Source of the DNA: Bacteroidota bacterium
GTDB taxonomy: Bacteria > Bacteroidota > Bacteroidia > Cytophagales > Microscillaceae
Assembly (NCBI GenBank): GCA_004293265.1
Contig: RDXZ01000014.1
Coordinates: 1-52,660 of the forward strand
DNA length: 52,660 bases
Direction: 5' to 3'
How positions within the stretch are numbered: the first letter of the stretch is position 1; each line of letters begins with the position of its first letter. The notes under the pieces are model-generated. The model was not told the DNA's origin. It ran no database searches and was given only the letters and a program-made list of their open reading frames with translations. The position numbers and the translations under genes were made by a program. This document shows, piece by piece, positions 16,535 to 25,225 of this stretch.

Positions 16535-16575
16535 CAATTTTTGAATTATATTTAAAATTAAAAACGAAAAAATAC

Positions 16576-16607
16576 TTTGTTTAGTTTATCTTTTTTATTT
16601 ATATTTG
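16576..16607 (+). promoter_or_regulatory. Promoter of the glycosyltransferase at 16640
   Basis: TTTG at 16576-16579, 20 nt, then TATATTTG at 16600-16607. Both boxes match the Bacteroidota consensus. Start of transcription near 16613, 27 nt before the ATG. Confidence 0.75.
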
Positions 16608-16639
16608 CGGAATATTTTTTTTTGAATAATTTTTTATAA

Positions 16640-17743
16640 ATGGCTTTTATTACTTTTTTGTGTCCAATACGCAATCGGAACATTGATTTTTTAGTCGAAT
16701 CTTTATCTAATCAAACCGAAAAAGATTTTATTTTGATGTTGATTAATGATAGCAGTGATGATATTTATACTACAAAATACAAAAAATTTGCCGAACAATA
16801 CGATTTTATTAATTATGTAGAAATTGCTAACAACACAAAAAAAATTTGGAACAAAGCACTTGTTTTGAATCAAGGTATTTTGTTAGTAAAAACCGAAAAT
16901 TTAATTATTACTGACGCAGATTTATATTTTGAAAAAGATTTTTTTAGATTATTAAAACAAAATTATAAACAAAATAAGCCTTATGTGTGTGTATTCAGAC
17001 GTTTATTGACCAAAAAAGACAATGAATTATACTTGAAAAATAATCAAAACTATCAATATAAAAAAATTATTCCTCATCTTACCCCCAATATTCTTGTTGC
17101 AAAAACTTCATTTTTTATAGAAATAGGTGGTTATGACACTTTTTTTAGAATTTGGGGACGTGAAGACAATGAATTTTATAATGCTATTCGAAAAAAAAAT
17201 ATAGAGGTGGAAGTAATCGATTTTGAAGAAGCAGCTATTTATCATTTATGGCATCAATTAGAAAATTTAGATTTGCCTGAAAATTGGTTATATGTCCTTC
17301 AAACACGCGAACAACAAAGTTTAGCCTTAGAAAAAAGACCTAATTTTTTGAAAGAGGAAGTGCCAAGTTTTCATCATTTTTCATCTTATCCTATTGCTTT
17401 TGAATACCCATTGTGTTTTCAAATCAATTATATTTATCATTATTGGCAACAATTAAAAGAAGGAGAAATATTTTATATGAAACAAAATTTTGATTATGTT
17501 GAAATCAAAAAAGAAAAAAAAATAAGTATTTTTTTAGGTTTTTTAAATAAATGTCTGCAAAAATTAAAACTAAATTATAGAATAATTCCGATAGAAAAAT
17601 ATCAAAAAAAAAGAATGGATTTTAAAGAAGCAAAAGATTTTATTTCTTATTTTATTTTGATGCAAGAAAAATATATCAAAGATTATGAAGTTAATTTTGA
17701 TGAAAAAAAATTAGAAATCGAATGGAAAATGATAAAAAAATAG
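16640..17743 (+). CDS. Family 2 glycosyltransferase
   Basis: 367 residues. The GT-A fold begins at ITFLCPIRNRNIDFLVESLSNQT, has the metal-binding DxD-type motif in LIITDADLYF (about 92-101), and continues into a second conserved block, GGYDTFFRIWGREDNEFY (about 173-190). That block is the galactosyltransferase-like C-terminal signature (Glyco_transf_7C type) holding the catalytic acidic residues. The last ~120 residues are a divergent lysine- and tyrosine-rich tail with no membrane helix. It probably transfers a sugar from a nucleotide donor during surface polysaccharide or glycoprotein synthesis; donor and acceptor cannot be read from sequence. Monocistronic with its own promoter. Confidence 0.85.
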   Translation: MAFITFLCPIRNRNIDFLVESLSNQTEKDFILMLINDSSDDIYTTKYKKFAEQYDFINYVEIANNTKKIWNKALVLNQGILLVKTENLIITDADLYFEKDFFRLLKQNYKQNKPYVCVFRRLLTKKDNELYLKNNQNYQYKKIIPHLTPNILVAKTSFFIEIGGYDTFFRIWGREDNEFYNAIRKKNIEVEVIDFEEAAIYHLWHQLENLDLPENWLYVLQTREQQSLALEKRPNFLKEEVPSFHHFSSYPIAFEYPLCFQINYIYHYWQQLKEGEIFYMKQNFDYVEIKKEKKISIFLGFLNKCLQKLKLNYRIIPIEKYQKKRMDFKEAKDFISYFILMQEKYIKDYEVNFDEKKLEIEWKMIKK

Positions 17744-17754
17744 TTACTATTTTT

Positions 17755-17786
17755 TTTGATTATTTGCTAAATATTTTATAACTTTG
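17755..17786 (+). promoter_or_regulatory. Promoter of the bcp-porD operon
   Basis: TTTG at 17755-17758, 20 nt, then TAACTTTG at 17779-17786, a textbook match. The bcp start codon is 36 nt downstream. Confidence 0.75.
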
Positions 17787-17822
17787 CGTGTGTATAAATA
17801 AAAAGAAATAAAAAATAATTCA

Positions 17823-18275
17823 ATGATAACTTTAAAAATAGGCGATAAAGCACCCGCTTTTGTTTCAAAAGACGAAAAAGGCAACGAAATTAACCTCGAA
17901 AAATATATCGGACAAAAGGTAATTTTGTATTTTTATCCCAAAGATAATACCTCAGGCTGTACTGCGCAAGCGTGTGATTTGAGAGATAATTATGCTGATT
18001 TGCAACAAAAAGGCTATGTAGTTTTGGGAGTAAGTTCGGATAATGAAAAATCTCACCAAAAATTTATCGACAAATTTGAACTGCCTTTTACGTTAGTGGC
18101 TGATGTAGATAAATCTGTTCACGAATTATACGGCGTTTGGCAAGAAAAATCTATGTATGGAAAAAAATATATGGGAACTGCTCGCACTACTTTTGTCATT
18201 GATGAAAAAGGAATGATTATAAATATTATCGAAAAAGTAAAAACTGCTACACATACCACACAAATTTTAGGATAA
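17823..18275 (+). CDS. bcp: Thioredoxin-dependent peroxiredoxin (Bcp/PrxQ)
   Basis: Bcp reduces hydroperoxides with electrons from thioredoxin. The 150-residue thioredoxin-fold protein has the PrxQ active site FYPKDNTSGCTAQACDLRD, with the peroxidatic cysteine at C46 and the resolving cysteine five residues later at C51. Further marks are VLGVSSDNEKSHQKFIDKFELPF and the Arg-containing GTARTTFVID. Full length and intact. The stop overlaps the porD start (TAATG), so the pair is translationally coupled. The two functions are not obviously linked. Confidence 0.95.
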   Translation: MITLKIGDKAPAFVSKDEKGNEINLEKYIGQKVILYFYPKDNTSGCTAQACDLRDNYADLQQKGYVVLGVSSDNEKSHQKFIDKFELPFTLVADVDKSVHELYGVWQEKSMYGKKYMGTARTTFVIDEKGMIINIIEKVKTATHTTQILG

Positions 18276-19180
18276 TGAAATATTTTTTTGTTTTATTTTT
18301 ATGGATTGTTGTGTCAATGCCGATTTTCGCACAAGAACTCAATTGTGCCGTAACCGTAGATGCCACTCGTTTGAATACTGCTCAGGTATCAGAAAAAGCA
18401 ATTTTTGTCAATTTAGAAAAAAATATCCGTCAATTTATGATTGATAGAGAATGGACTACTGACCAATTCAAAAGAGGGGTAGAGCAAATTACTTGTAAAA
18501 TTTTGATTACAGTAACAGAAGCTCCTTCACAAAATTCGTTTAAAGCAACAGCACAATTGGTTTCTTCGCGTCCTGTTTATGGTACAAATTACGAAAGTCC
18601 TTTGTTAAATTTTAATGATAGAAGTTTTAACTTTGATTATGTAACTGACCAACCTTTGATTTTTAATGACAATAATTTTACTACCAATCTTACATCGGTT
18701 TTGGCTTTTTATGCGTATTCGGTGTTGGCATTAGATTATGATAGTTTTTCGAGAGGTGGAGGCAATCCTTACATTGAAAAAATGTTTAATGTAGTCAATG
18801 TTGCGCAAGCAAGTGGTGATGAAGGCTGGTCAAAAACGCAAAATCAAGTCAATAGATATTGGTTGGCTGAAAATTTACAAAATCAAATAATGACTCCTTT
18901 TCGTGAAGGTTTGTATGATTATCATAGAAAAGGAATGGATTTATTGCTGACCAAACCAGATGAAGCCCGCAATAATATTGTCAAAAGTTTGGAAGCATTA
19001 AAAGAAGTCAATCGTTTGAAACCTTCCTCAACATTGTTAAATGTATATTTTGACGCAAAAAATAGAGAAATTGTAGATATATTCAGAGAATCAAGTGCTG
19101 AATTAAAACAAAAAGTAAGATTGATTGTGGTTAATTTAGACCCTGCCAATGCGATTAAATATGATGTTTTAGCAAATTGA
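18275..19180 (+). CDS. porD: Type IX secretion-associated protein PorD (DUF4835)
   Basis: 301 residues with a signal peptide (MKYFFVLFLWIVVSMPIFA, then QELNCAVTVDATRL). The body matches the DUF4835/PorD family: an N-terminal QELNC start, SEKAIFVNLEKNIRQFMIDREWT, and SFNFDYVTDQPLIFNDN, followed by a helical C-terminal half (VNRYWLAENLQNQIMTPFREGLYDYHRKGMD region, kept here as separate blocks). PorD was linked to type IX secretion in Porphyromonas by genetics; its mechanism is unclear. Translationally coupled to bcp. Recognition is from memory of the family pattern. Confidence 0.85.
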   Translation: MKYFFVLFLWIVVSMPIFAQELNCAVTVDATRLNTAQVSEKAIFVNLEKNIRQFMIDREWTTDQFKRGVEQITCKILITVTEAPSQNSFKATAQLVSSRPVYGTNYESPLLNFNDRSFNFDYVTDQPLIFNDNNFTTNLTSVLAFYAYSVLALDYDSFSRGGGNPYIEKMFNVVNVAQASGDEGWSKTQNQVNRYWLAENLQNQIMTPFREGLYDYHRKGMDLLLTKPDEARNNIVKSLEALKEVNRLKPSSTLLNVYFDAKNREIVDIFRESSAELKQKVRLIVVNLDPANAIKYDVLAN

Positions 19181-19541
19181 TTTAAAAAAATATACATAAA
19201 AAAATTGAAATTTCATTTAGTTTTAGCGTTCCAAAAAAATAATAAAAAAAAGAACCTCATACAAAGGTATAAGTTTCTGTTATACTCCACAAAAATTAGA
19301 AAATGTGTTATTTTGAATGATATTTTTTGAAAATATTTTTGTTAAAAATGATTTTTATTTTTATTTTTTATAAAAAAAATACAAAAAAATATAAAAATAA
19401 TCATATAAAAACTAAATAAGATATAAAAATATCAAGTTTTTGTTATATTTTTCATAAAAATATATTAGTTTTGCAAGGTAATTGCAAATAATATTTTTTG
19501 ACATCAAAAAAAATATTTATGTTCTATTCAAAAAAAGTATT
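19181..19541. other. AT-rich intergenic stretch before the lytic transglycosylase
   Basis: About 360 nt of very A/T-rich DNA without a gene. A TAGTTTTG box at 19466-19473 is the likely -7 element of the downstream gene; a matching -33 box at the normal distance is missing. Nothing else is recognisable. Confidence 0.45.
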
Positions 19542-21029
19542 ATGAAAAATATATTCCTATCCACTTGTCTTTTAGTTTGTTTTTCTTGTTGTGTATTGTC
19601 TAATTTACAAGCATTTGATTTAAGAAAAGAACTTATTATCTCAAAAGATTCTTTAAAAAAAGATTCCATTTCTTATCTACTTAAAAATTTTATTCCTACA
19701 CTCGACGTAGAAATGATAAAAGATAGATTAGCTTGTAGCCAAAAACAAATTAAACTCACTTATGCACCTGATGTACAAAAATGGATACATTTTTATACAG
19801 TCAAACAAAGAAATTATACCAAAACTATTTTAGAAAAAAGTAGCTTTTATTTTCCTATTTTTGAAGAAGTTTTGAAAAAAAATAATATGCCTGATGAACT
19901 TAAATATTTATCTATTGTTGAATCAGCCCTTACTCCCAATGCAGCATCTTGGGCGGCGGCAGTAGGTTTATGGCAATTTATTCCTTCTACAGGCAAAAGA
20001 TTTGGACTACACCAAGACGCTTTTATAGATGAAAGAATGGACTTATACAAATCTACACAAGCCGCTTGCGATTATTTGAAATATTTATATAATTATTTTG
20101 GAGATTGGCAATTAGCCTTAGCCGCTTATAATTGCGGAGAAGGTCGTGTGGCGTGGGCGGTCAAACAAGCAGGTGGAAAAGGAGCAGATTTTTGGAAAAT
20201 TTATAATTTTTTACCTCTCGAAACACGCGGGTACGTTCCTGCCTTCATAGGTGTTACGTATGCAATGAGTTATCACAAAGAACATTTTATTTTTGCAGAA
20301 AACGAAATGACTTTTATTCCTTCTGATACAATTCACGTTAATCAATTTGTAAGCCTTGACGAATTTGCCAAACAAATTGAAGTACCTAAAGAAGAATTAG
20401 AAAAATTAAATCCACACTTGAAACGCAAAGCAGTTCCTGCTTATTCGAAAAACTACCCAATTCGTTATCCAACGCGTAAAAAACAACATTTAGCCTCTAA
20501 TCGTCATGCTATTTTACAAGCCTCTGCACGTGCAAGTCGCAAAGATTTACCTTATAATTTTTATCAAAATACTGCACCTGTCGTTCCTGTTTCAAAAAAT
20601 CCAAAACCAGATGCGAATACTTTGGCTACTACCACAAAAGACAAAATAAAAATTACACATAAAGTTGCTTATGGCGAGTCATTGGGTTTGATTGCGATGA
20701 AATATAATATTAGCACGACCAATATATCTATTTGGAACAACTTAAATTCGGGCATTATTCACCCCAATCAACATATTGACGTGTGGGTTGCCCCCAATTC
20801 TGAACAAGCCAAATTAGCTCAAAATACTTCAAAAACTCCTCCAACGGTTGGCTCTTTATCTATTGCTAACAATGGAAAACGAGTACATACCATTCAAAAT
20901 GGCGATAATTTATGGGATATTTCTCGTAAATATGATATTACGGTTGATGCTTTGAAAAGACATAACAATATAACAGAAAAAACGATGTTGGTGCCAGGAC
21001 AAAAAATTTCTATTCCTGCGGCTAAATAA
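19542..21029 (+). CDS. mltD: Membrane-bound/periplasmic lytic transglycosylase with two LysM domains (MltD-like)
   Basis: It cleaves the glycan strands of peptidoglycan. From the ATG at 19542 the 495-residue protein begins with a signal peptide (MKNIFLSTCLLVCFSCCVLS, mature start near AFDLRKE); the upstream TTG at 19482 would add 20 unlikely residues. The SLT domain (about 95-260) has the catalytic glutamate in YLSIVESALTP, then GLWQFIPSTGKRFGL and LALAAYNCGEGRV. Two LysM peptidoglycan-binding domains follow, ITHKVAYGESLGLIAMKYNI (near 385) and RVHTIQNGDNLWDISRKYDI (near 450). Linker between SLT and LysM is basic. Domain order is that of MltD. Confidence 0.93.
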   Translation: MKNIFLSTCLLVCFSCCVLSNLQAFDLRKELIISKDSLKKDSISYLLKNFIPTLDVEMIKDRLACSQKQIKLTYAPDVQKWIHFYTVKQRNYTKTILEKSSFYFPIFEEVLKKNNMPDELKYLSIVESALTPNAASWAAAVGLWQFIPSTGKRFGLHQDAFIDERMDLYKSTQAACDYLKYLYNYFGDWQLALAAYNCGEGRVAWAVKQAGGKGADFWKIYNFLPLETRGYVPAFIGVTYAMSYHKEHFIFAENEMTFIPSDTIHVNQFVSLDEFAKQIEVPKEELEKLNPHLKRKAVPAYSKNYPIRYPTRKKQHLASNRHAILQASARASRKDLPYNFYQNTAPVVPVSKNPKPDANTLATTTKDKIKITHKVAYGESLGLIAMKYNISTTNISIWNNLNSGIIHPNQHIDVWVAPNSEQAKLAQNTSKTPPTVGSLSIANNGKRVHTIQNGDNLWDISRKYDITVDALKRHNNITEKTMLVPGQKISIPAAK

Positions 21030-21051
21030 TTTTTTAGGTTATCAAAAGTTT

Positions 21052-21091
21052 AAAAAAACGGATAGAATTTTTACTCTATCCGTTTTTTTTT
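21052..21091 (+). terminator. Terminator of the lytic transglycosylase gene
   Basis: ACGGATAGA pairs with TCTATCCGT across an 8-nt loop, preceded by A and followed by nine T. 22 nt after the stop. Confidence 0.9.
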
Positions 21092-21240
21092 GATAATAAA
21101 AACTATCACATCACAATCAATCTTATATTTTAGTTTCCTTATTTTTCATCATAATTACAAACATTTTTAAGACAATTGTTTTTTATTTTCGTTAATTTTA
21201 CTTATTATTGCACCAAAAAAATAAAAAATTAGAATAAAAA

Positions 21241-21789
21241 ATGGATAAAATTATAAGGTTCTTAAAAAATTTATTGCTTGGAAGTTTTGTGGTTATGTTA
21301 GGATTGGCTTATTATGAATTGGTTGATAAAACTACACCTGTAACTCTATATTTAGATGCCAACAAAAAACCTCTGATGAAAATTAGTGTAGATATGTTTT
21401 TTTATGTTCCTGCGGTTTTTATGGTATTAGTAAATGTTTTTGTTTCGATGATTGTCAGAATTTTCAAACAAATTCCTGTGCAAAGATTAAAAGTAGCCAA
21501 TGCAGATTTTTGGAACGAAGATGAAGATAGACGCGAACTATTACAAAAAATATTTGTGGCTTGGATTTATGGATTTGCATTTATTATTAACTTTTTTGTA
21601 ACAATGATTGTTGGCAAAACTTGGTTTGTTAATCGTGGTATTGGTGGGCAATTATGGGAATATGGTGTGATTTCACTTTGTTTTCTTTCGTTGATGTTAG
21701 TTTGGTTATTTGGTATTTTTTATAGATTAAAATTACGTAGAGAAGAGTTTTTTGTATCAAAAGAAGCTGCTTTTGATGATGAAGATTAA
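21241..21789 (+). CDS. Hypothetical membrane protein with four predicted TM helices
   Basis: 182 residues. Hydrophobic segments at about 10-26 (LLLGSFVVMLGLAYYEL), 50-70 (FFYVPAVFMVLVNVFVSMIV), 104-126 (IFVAWIYGFAFIINFFVTMIVG) and 138-160 (YGVISLCFLSLMLVWLFGIFY). A charged cytoplasmic loop (NADFWNEDEDRRELLQK) and a charged tail ending in DDED complete it. I do not recognise a family. It is not part of an operon: a terminator precedes it and the next gene is convergent. Confidence 0.7.
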   Translation: MDKIIRFLKNLLLGSFVVMLGLAYYELVDKTTPVTLYLDANKKPLMKISVDMFFYVPAVFMVLVNVFVSMIVRIFKQIPVQRLKVANADFWNEDEDRRELLQKIFVAWIYGFAFIINFFVTMIVGKTWFVNRGIGGQLWEYGVISLCFLSLMLVWLFGIFYRLKLRREEFFVSKEAAFDDED

Positions 21790-21802
21790 TTTTTTGAGAA
21801 TA

Positions 21803-21838
21803 AATTTTAGTGTAAATATTTATATTTGCACTAAAATT
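21803..21838. terminator. Bidirectional hairpin between the membrane protein and the restriction locus
   Basis: AATTTTAGTGTAAATA pairs with TATTTGCACTAAAATT with one G-T pair. It lies between convergent genes. Confidence 0.6.
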
Positions 21839-21944
21839 ATTTGAATAATTATAAATTTTATTTAAAAAAATTATTGATTTTTTGCTGAAAATAGCAAAAA
21901 ATAAGTTTTTGAATGGTCTTAAATTATTTGAATTGATAAATAAT

Positions 21945-23462
21945 TTAGAAACAACTACTTGCCTGATAAGCAACTTGTTGCAAAGTTCGGTATTTTTCTA
22001 ATTGTATAACGAACAAATCTATGTCCAAAATTTTGATTTCAAAGCCATCTTGGGCAATAAATTTAGCATAACGGCAAGTATCAACAAACACTTTTGGCGA
22101 AATAAACAACGAAAATGCTTTTATTTTTTTGTTCAAATAGTCTTCTAAATGCCTTTGCACCGAAAAACTTTCTCTGATGTGCTGTTGCGTACCTGTGAGC
22201 AATGTAACCTCCACTAAAATAGTGTCTTTACCTTCAAAACACTCAATATCAGCCATTCCTCCTTGTGCAAAACTAACAGGTAAACCTTCGTCATCAGCAA
22301 TAAAATTAGGTTTTACGTCTGTGTATGGTAGTTTTTTTAGAATTGCTAACGTTGTCAAAAACTCCAAACGTAAAGGATTTTCAATAATTCTCAAAATTTC
22401 GTTTTTCGAACTACCTTTTTTTGAGAGCAATAATAATTCGTGTTTCAAAATATCCCATTCAAAATAATCTACCCATTTTTGAAGTTCTTTTTTGGTAGTT
22501 TTGATAGGGTTTTTGTAGGTTGTTAATTGAGCGAGTAAATTGTTATCAATCGTTCCGATATAATCAAAAAAATCTTTCTCTTTTGAATGTGTGAGATGTT
22601 TTTTGTAATGCACCAAAATATAGTTTACTGCATTGAGTTCTTTGGTATTGATATCGATAAAACGCCCTGCACCACGCACCGAAATTAAGCCTGTGAGCCT
22701 CATTTTGCGGATAAAATCATCAGGATAATCGGTCAAAATAGAGTCGTCATCTCTTTTGGTTTCGTCCAAATAACTATAACAAATATCCAAAATAACCTCA
22801 TTGCTGGGCGTATAGGCGTATTTTTGGCGTAAATTTTTGATTTCTACATATAAATTCTGGGCGTTGTTGTTTTTCCAACAAAGCAAAATAGGGAGTTCTT
22901 TTTTGGAGATACCTTTGTTGTTAAATTCTTTGTCTTGATTCAATAATTGTATCGTTTCGAGCAACAAAACCAAAGGCACATTTTGATTTAAAACTCTTTT
23001 GAATGGATTATGACGATAAAATTTGGCAAAAGCATTGACAAATACAAATTGTTCGTTTTGTGGATTTTCTTTGCCTAAAAGCATTTTTCCACTTTCTGAA
23101 AACTCTATTTTTTCGTTCTGCCAATAATACACAAAACCCAATTCTTTGCCCAATTTGTACCAAGTATCAAATCTTGAAGCCCAGCCTCGTTCAAAACCTG
23201 CTTCTTTATGGCTTTGTGGGTTTTCTTCAAAGACGGTTTCGGTTTCTTTGTCGGTTAGTTCTATTTCATTTTTCCATTTTTCTTTGACAATTTCAGAGTG
23301 TTTGGTGGGCTGGTATAAGCCTTTTTGAATGAGAGTTTTGGCGACATCAAAAATCACATTGTCAGTCAAGACAAAATTATCATATTTGTATAACACAAAT
23401 AAAAATTCTGATAAAAAATCAGTATTTTGAAAATTAAATTTGAGTTCTTCGTATTTTTTCAT
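21945..23462 (-). CDS. AlwI-family type II restriction endonuclease
   Basis: 505 residues. AlwI-family enzymes (Pfam RE_AlwI, related to the BstNBI/PleI/MlyI group) recognise GGATC- or GAGTC-type asymmetric sites and cut a few bases away. The C-terminal nuclease shows the family signature FIADDEGLPVSFAQGGMADIE (given here as two parts, FIADDEGLPVSF and GGMADIE), with D405, followed by LVEVTLLTGTQQ with E418-V-T420, a PD-(D/E)xK-type core. RMRLTGLISVRGAGRFIDIN resembles the DNA-reading part. It looks complete and uninterrupted. It is third in a minus-strand operon, 11 nt after a PLD-type nuclease gene and downstream of a truncated methyltransferase. Specificity cannot be read directly. Confidence 0.87.
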   Translation of the reverse strand: MKKYEELKFNFQNTDFLSEFLFVLYKYDNFVLTDNVIFDVAKTLIQKGLYQPTKHSEIVKEKWKNEIELTDKETETVFEENPQSHKEAGFERGWASRFDTWYKLGKELGFVYYWQNEKIEFSESGKMLLGKENPQNEQFVFVNAFAKFYRHNPFKRVLNQNVPLVLLLETIQLLNQDKEFNNKGISKKELPILLCWKNNNAQNLYVEIKNLRQKYAYTPSNEVILDICYSYLDETKRDDDSILTDYPDDFIRKMRLTGLISVRGAGRFIDINTKELNAVNYILVHYKKHLTHSKEKDFFDYIGTIDNNLLAQLTTYKNPIKTTKKELQKWVDYFEWDILKHELLLLSKKGSSKNEILRIIENPLRLEFLTTLAILKKLPYTDVKPNFIADDEGLPVSFAQGGMADIECFEGKDTILVEVTLLTGTQQHIRESFSVQRHLEDYLNKKIKAFSLFISPKVFVDTCRYAKFIAQDGFEIKILDIDLFVIQLEKYRTLQQVAYQASSCF

Positions 23463-23473
23463 AAATCAATGAT

Positions 23474-24409
23474 TTATCTTCCTTGATAACTAACGCCATT
23501 TTCAGCCAAACAATATAATGCAAGCCCTTCTCGTTTGAATAATTTAAGATTTGATTTGTGTGTGCTTTCAACCTCGTGTGTATTAATTTCTCCACGTATA
23601 TTATTTCTAAAAGTGCTTAATGTGTATTTATCTGACAAATTTTTATCTTGTATTATTTTTTCCATTGCCTCATATATTTCATTTAAAGGAACAGCAATAA
23701 TACCACTCGCGTTTTTTTCTTTTATAAAATTGATAATTAGTTTTTTTAATGAAGGAATAGAACTTGGTAAACTAAGTTCCTCTTTTTTGAGTTCTTGAAT
23801 TTCATTTTTTACATCAAAATCTAAAATTTTTTTTGTTGATTTGTCTAATTCTTCTTTTATATTTCCATATTTTTTGATGTAATTGTTTGAAGGCTGAAAA
23901 ATGCTATCTGTATATTTTATCTCATCATAAATTGCATTTAATTGATTAAAATAAATTGGTTTGTGTTCTCTAAAAATTGTATTAACTTCAAAGTTTGTAG
24001 TTAATCCTCCGCCTGTAAAGTTTGATGAACCAACAATAGAACTATACTTTGTGCCTTTTGAAAGTTCAGTATGAAACATATAGATTTTAGGATGAAAAAC
24101 TAAATCATTGTGATTATCTCTTTTATCACCAAAACAATAAAATTGAAAATTTTGATATTTTGTTTTGAGTTCGTTAAGTGCAGTTAAGGCTTCTGCGTCA
24201 GTAGTTTTAAAATCTAAACCTACAATAAACTCAATATTTGCATTATTTGTGGTTAAAGCGTAGTCTAAACCTTTATAGATATAATCAAGCCCTGTTCTTC
24301 GAAGAAAAGCAACCGCTATTTTAACTGAAGTACTTTCTATTAGTTCACTTTTTAATACATCAGCAAGTGCATAATTTGTATTGGAAAGAATTTGTATTTT
24401 TGGTTGCAT
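23474..24409 (-). CDS. PLD-superfamily nuclease with C-terminal winged-helix-like domain
   Basis: 311 residues. A single phospholipase-D-type motif, H106-P-K108 (VFHPKIYMF) followed by IVGSSNFTGGGLTTNFEVN with S128, N130 and E141, is the active-site pattern of the HKD nucleases that work as dimers (Nuc, BfiI, NgoFVII-like restriction enzymes). The C-terminal ~100 residues (from PSLKKLIINFIKEK to GLALYCLAENG) look like a winged helix seen in restriction and repair proteins, with the typical closing ALYCLAENG strand. Placed between the methyltransferase and AlwI genes, so part of the same restriction locus, either as a second nuclease or as a subunit. No lipid-related feature. Confidence 0.82.
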   Translation of the reverse strand: MQPKIQILSNTNYALADVLKSELIESTSVKIAVAFLRRTGLDYIYKGLDYALTTNNANIEFIVGLDFKTTDAEALTALNELKTKYQNFQFYCFGDKRDNHNDLVFHPKIYMFHTELSKGTKYSSIVGSSNFTGGGLTTNFEVNTIFREHKPIYFNQLNAIYDEIKYTDSIFQPSNNYIKKYGNIKEELDKSTKKILDFDVKNEIQELKKEELSLPSSIPSLKKLIINFIKEKNASGIIAVPLNEIYEAMEKIIQDKNLSDKYTLSTFRNNIRGEINTHEVESTHKSNLKLFKREGLALYCLAENGVSYQGR

Positions 24410-24436
24410 TTTTATAAAATTTAAAAATAAGTAAAT

Positions 24437-25144
24437 TTAGTTTTTCATCAAATTATTTAGTGACTCAATCATTTTCAGATGTAATTTTATACTTTTGATA
24501 GTTTTTTTGATGTATGCGTCAAAATGACCAACAGTATTTGCAATTTTATCAATATTATAAATTAAAGTTGCTAATAAAATACAATATTCTTTTTCAGTTA
24601 AATCATTTTTTTTGTTTTCAATATCTTCACGAATATAACCAATTAATTTAGCATTTTCAATATCAAAAAATTTGTTTCCAAAATTATCAGAAAAATAATT
24701 ATTTTCTAAGCTATCTATTTCAATTTGATTGTAGTTTTGTAAAATTTGTTCTAATTTTTCTTTGTTATAATCTCCAATTTTAAAAAAAGCCTTGTATATT
24801 ACTTCGTTAGAAAATAAAATATCATTCAAAACAATTTTTTCGTATTTTTTAGCCATTACTTTTGTTACACTTGCAGTGCCTGCAAATACATCAAAAAACG
24901 AAGTACAATTTTTAGTATTTGAATCTATATTTTCTTTTATCCAATCTAAGAGTTTATTTTTGTTTCCAATATATCTACGGCTTTCTAATTTGATAGGTAA
25001 ATTAGAAATTTTGGTATTAAGTCTTTCAAAATTTTGTTTGCCGTCATCTGAGATAATACTTTGGAATCCTTTTGCTTCGAATTGCAGTTGCGATTCTTCC
25101 AAAATGCTTAATTCACTATCGTCTATATTAGTATAATTATTCAT
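24437..25144 (-). CDS. D12-class adenine DNA methyltransferase, truncated before the catalytic DPPY motif
   Basis: 235 residues from the ATG at 25144; the longer frame starts with a TTG inside a TAACTTTG promoter box. After ~50 unconserved residues come motif X (RRYIGNKNKLLDWI, 57-70) and the AdoMet-binding motif I (DVFAGTASV, 85-93), then NDILFS and the block YNIDKIANTVGHFDAYIKK. In intact D12 enzymes the DPPY motif follows shortly after this block. Here the protein stops 26 residues later without it, and only 27 nt separate the stop from the next gene, so the missing part is deleted rather than frameshifted. Methylation activity is unlikely unless a partner supplies the rest. First gene of the restriction operon. 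Confidence 0.8.
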   Translation of the reverse strand: MNNYTNIDDSELSILEESQLQFEAKGFQSIISDDGKQNFERLNTKISNLPIKLESRRYIGNKNKLLDWIKENIDSNTKNCTSFFDVFAGTASVTKVMAKKYEKIVLNDILFSNEVIYKAFFKIGDYNKEKLEQILQNYNQIEIDSLENNYFSDNFGNKFFDIENAKLIGYIREDIENKKNDLTEKEYCILLATLIYNIDKIANTVGHFDAYIKKTIKSIKLHLKMIESLNNLMKN

Positions 25145-25162
25145 ATTTATTCTATTTTTTAG

Positions 25163-25170
25163 CAAAGTTA
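25163..25170 (-). promoter_or_regulatory. TAnnTTTG box (TAACTTTG) of the restriction operon
   Basis: On the minus strand TAACTTTGC lies 18 nt upstream of the ATG at 25144 and contains the TTG at 25165. No clear -33 box. Confidence 0.55.
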
Positions 25171-25225
25171 GTTAATTTTTTATCATAAAAAAAATAAATA
25201 TTTTTTTTAACATTGTAAAACTAAA

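Noticed and set aside
21945-25144. Type I or type III restriction system
   Set aside because: No helicase, specificity subunit or Res/Mod proteins; the AlwI-family nuclease identifies a type II locus.
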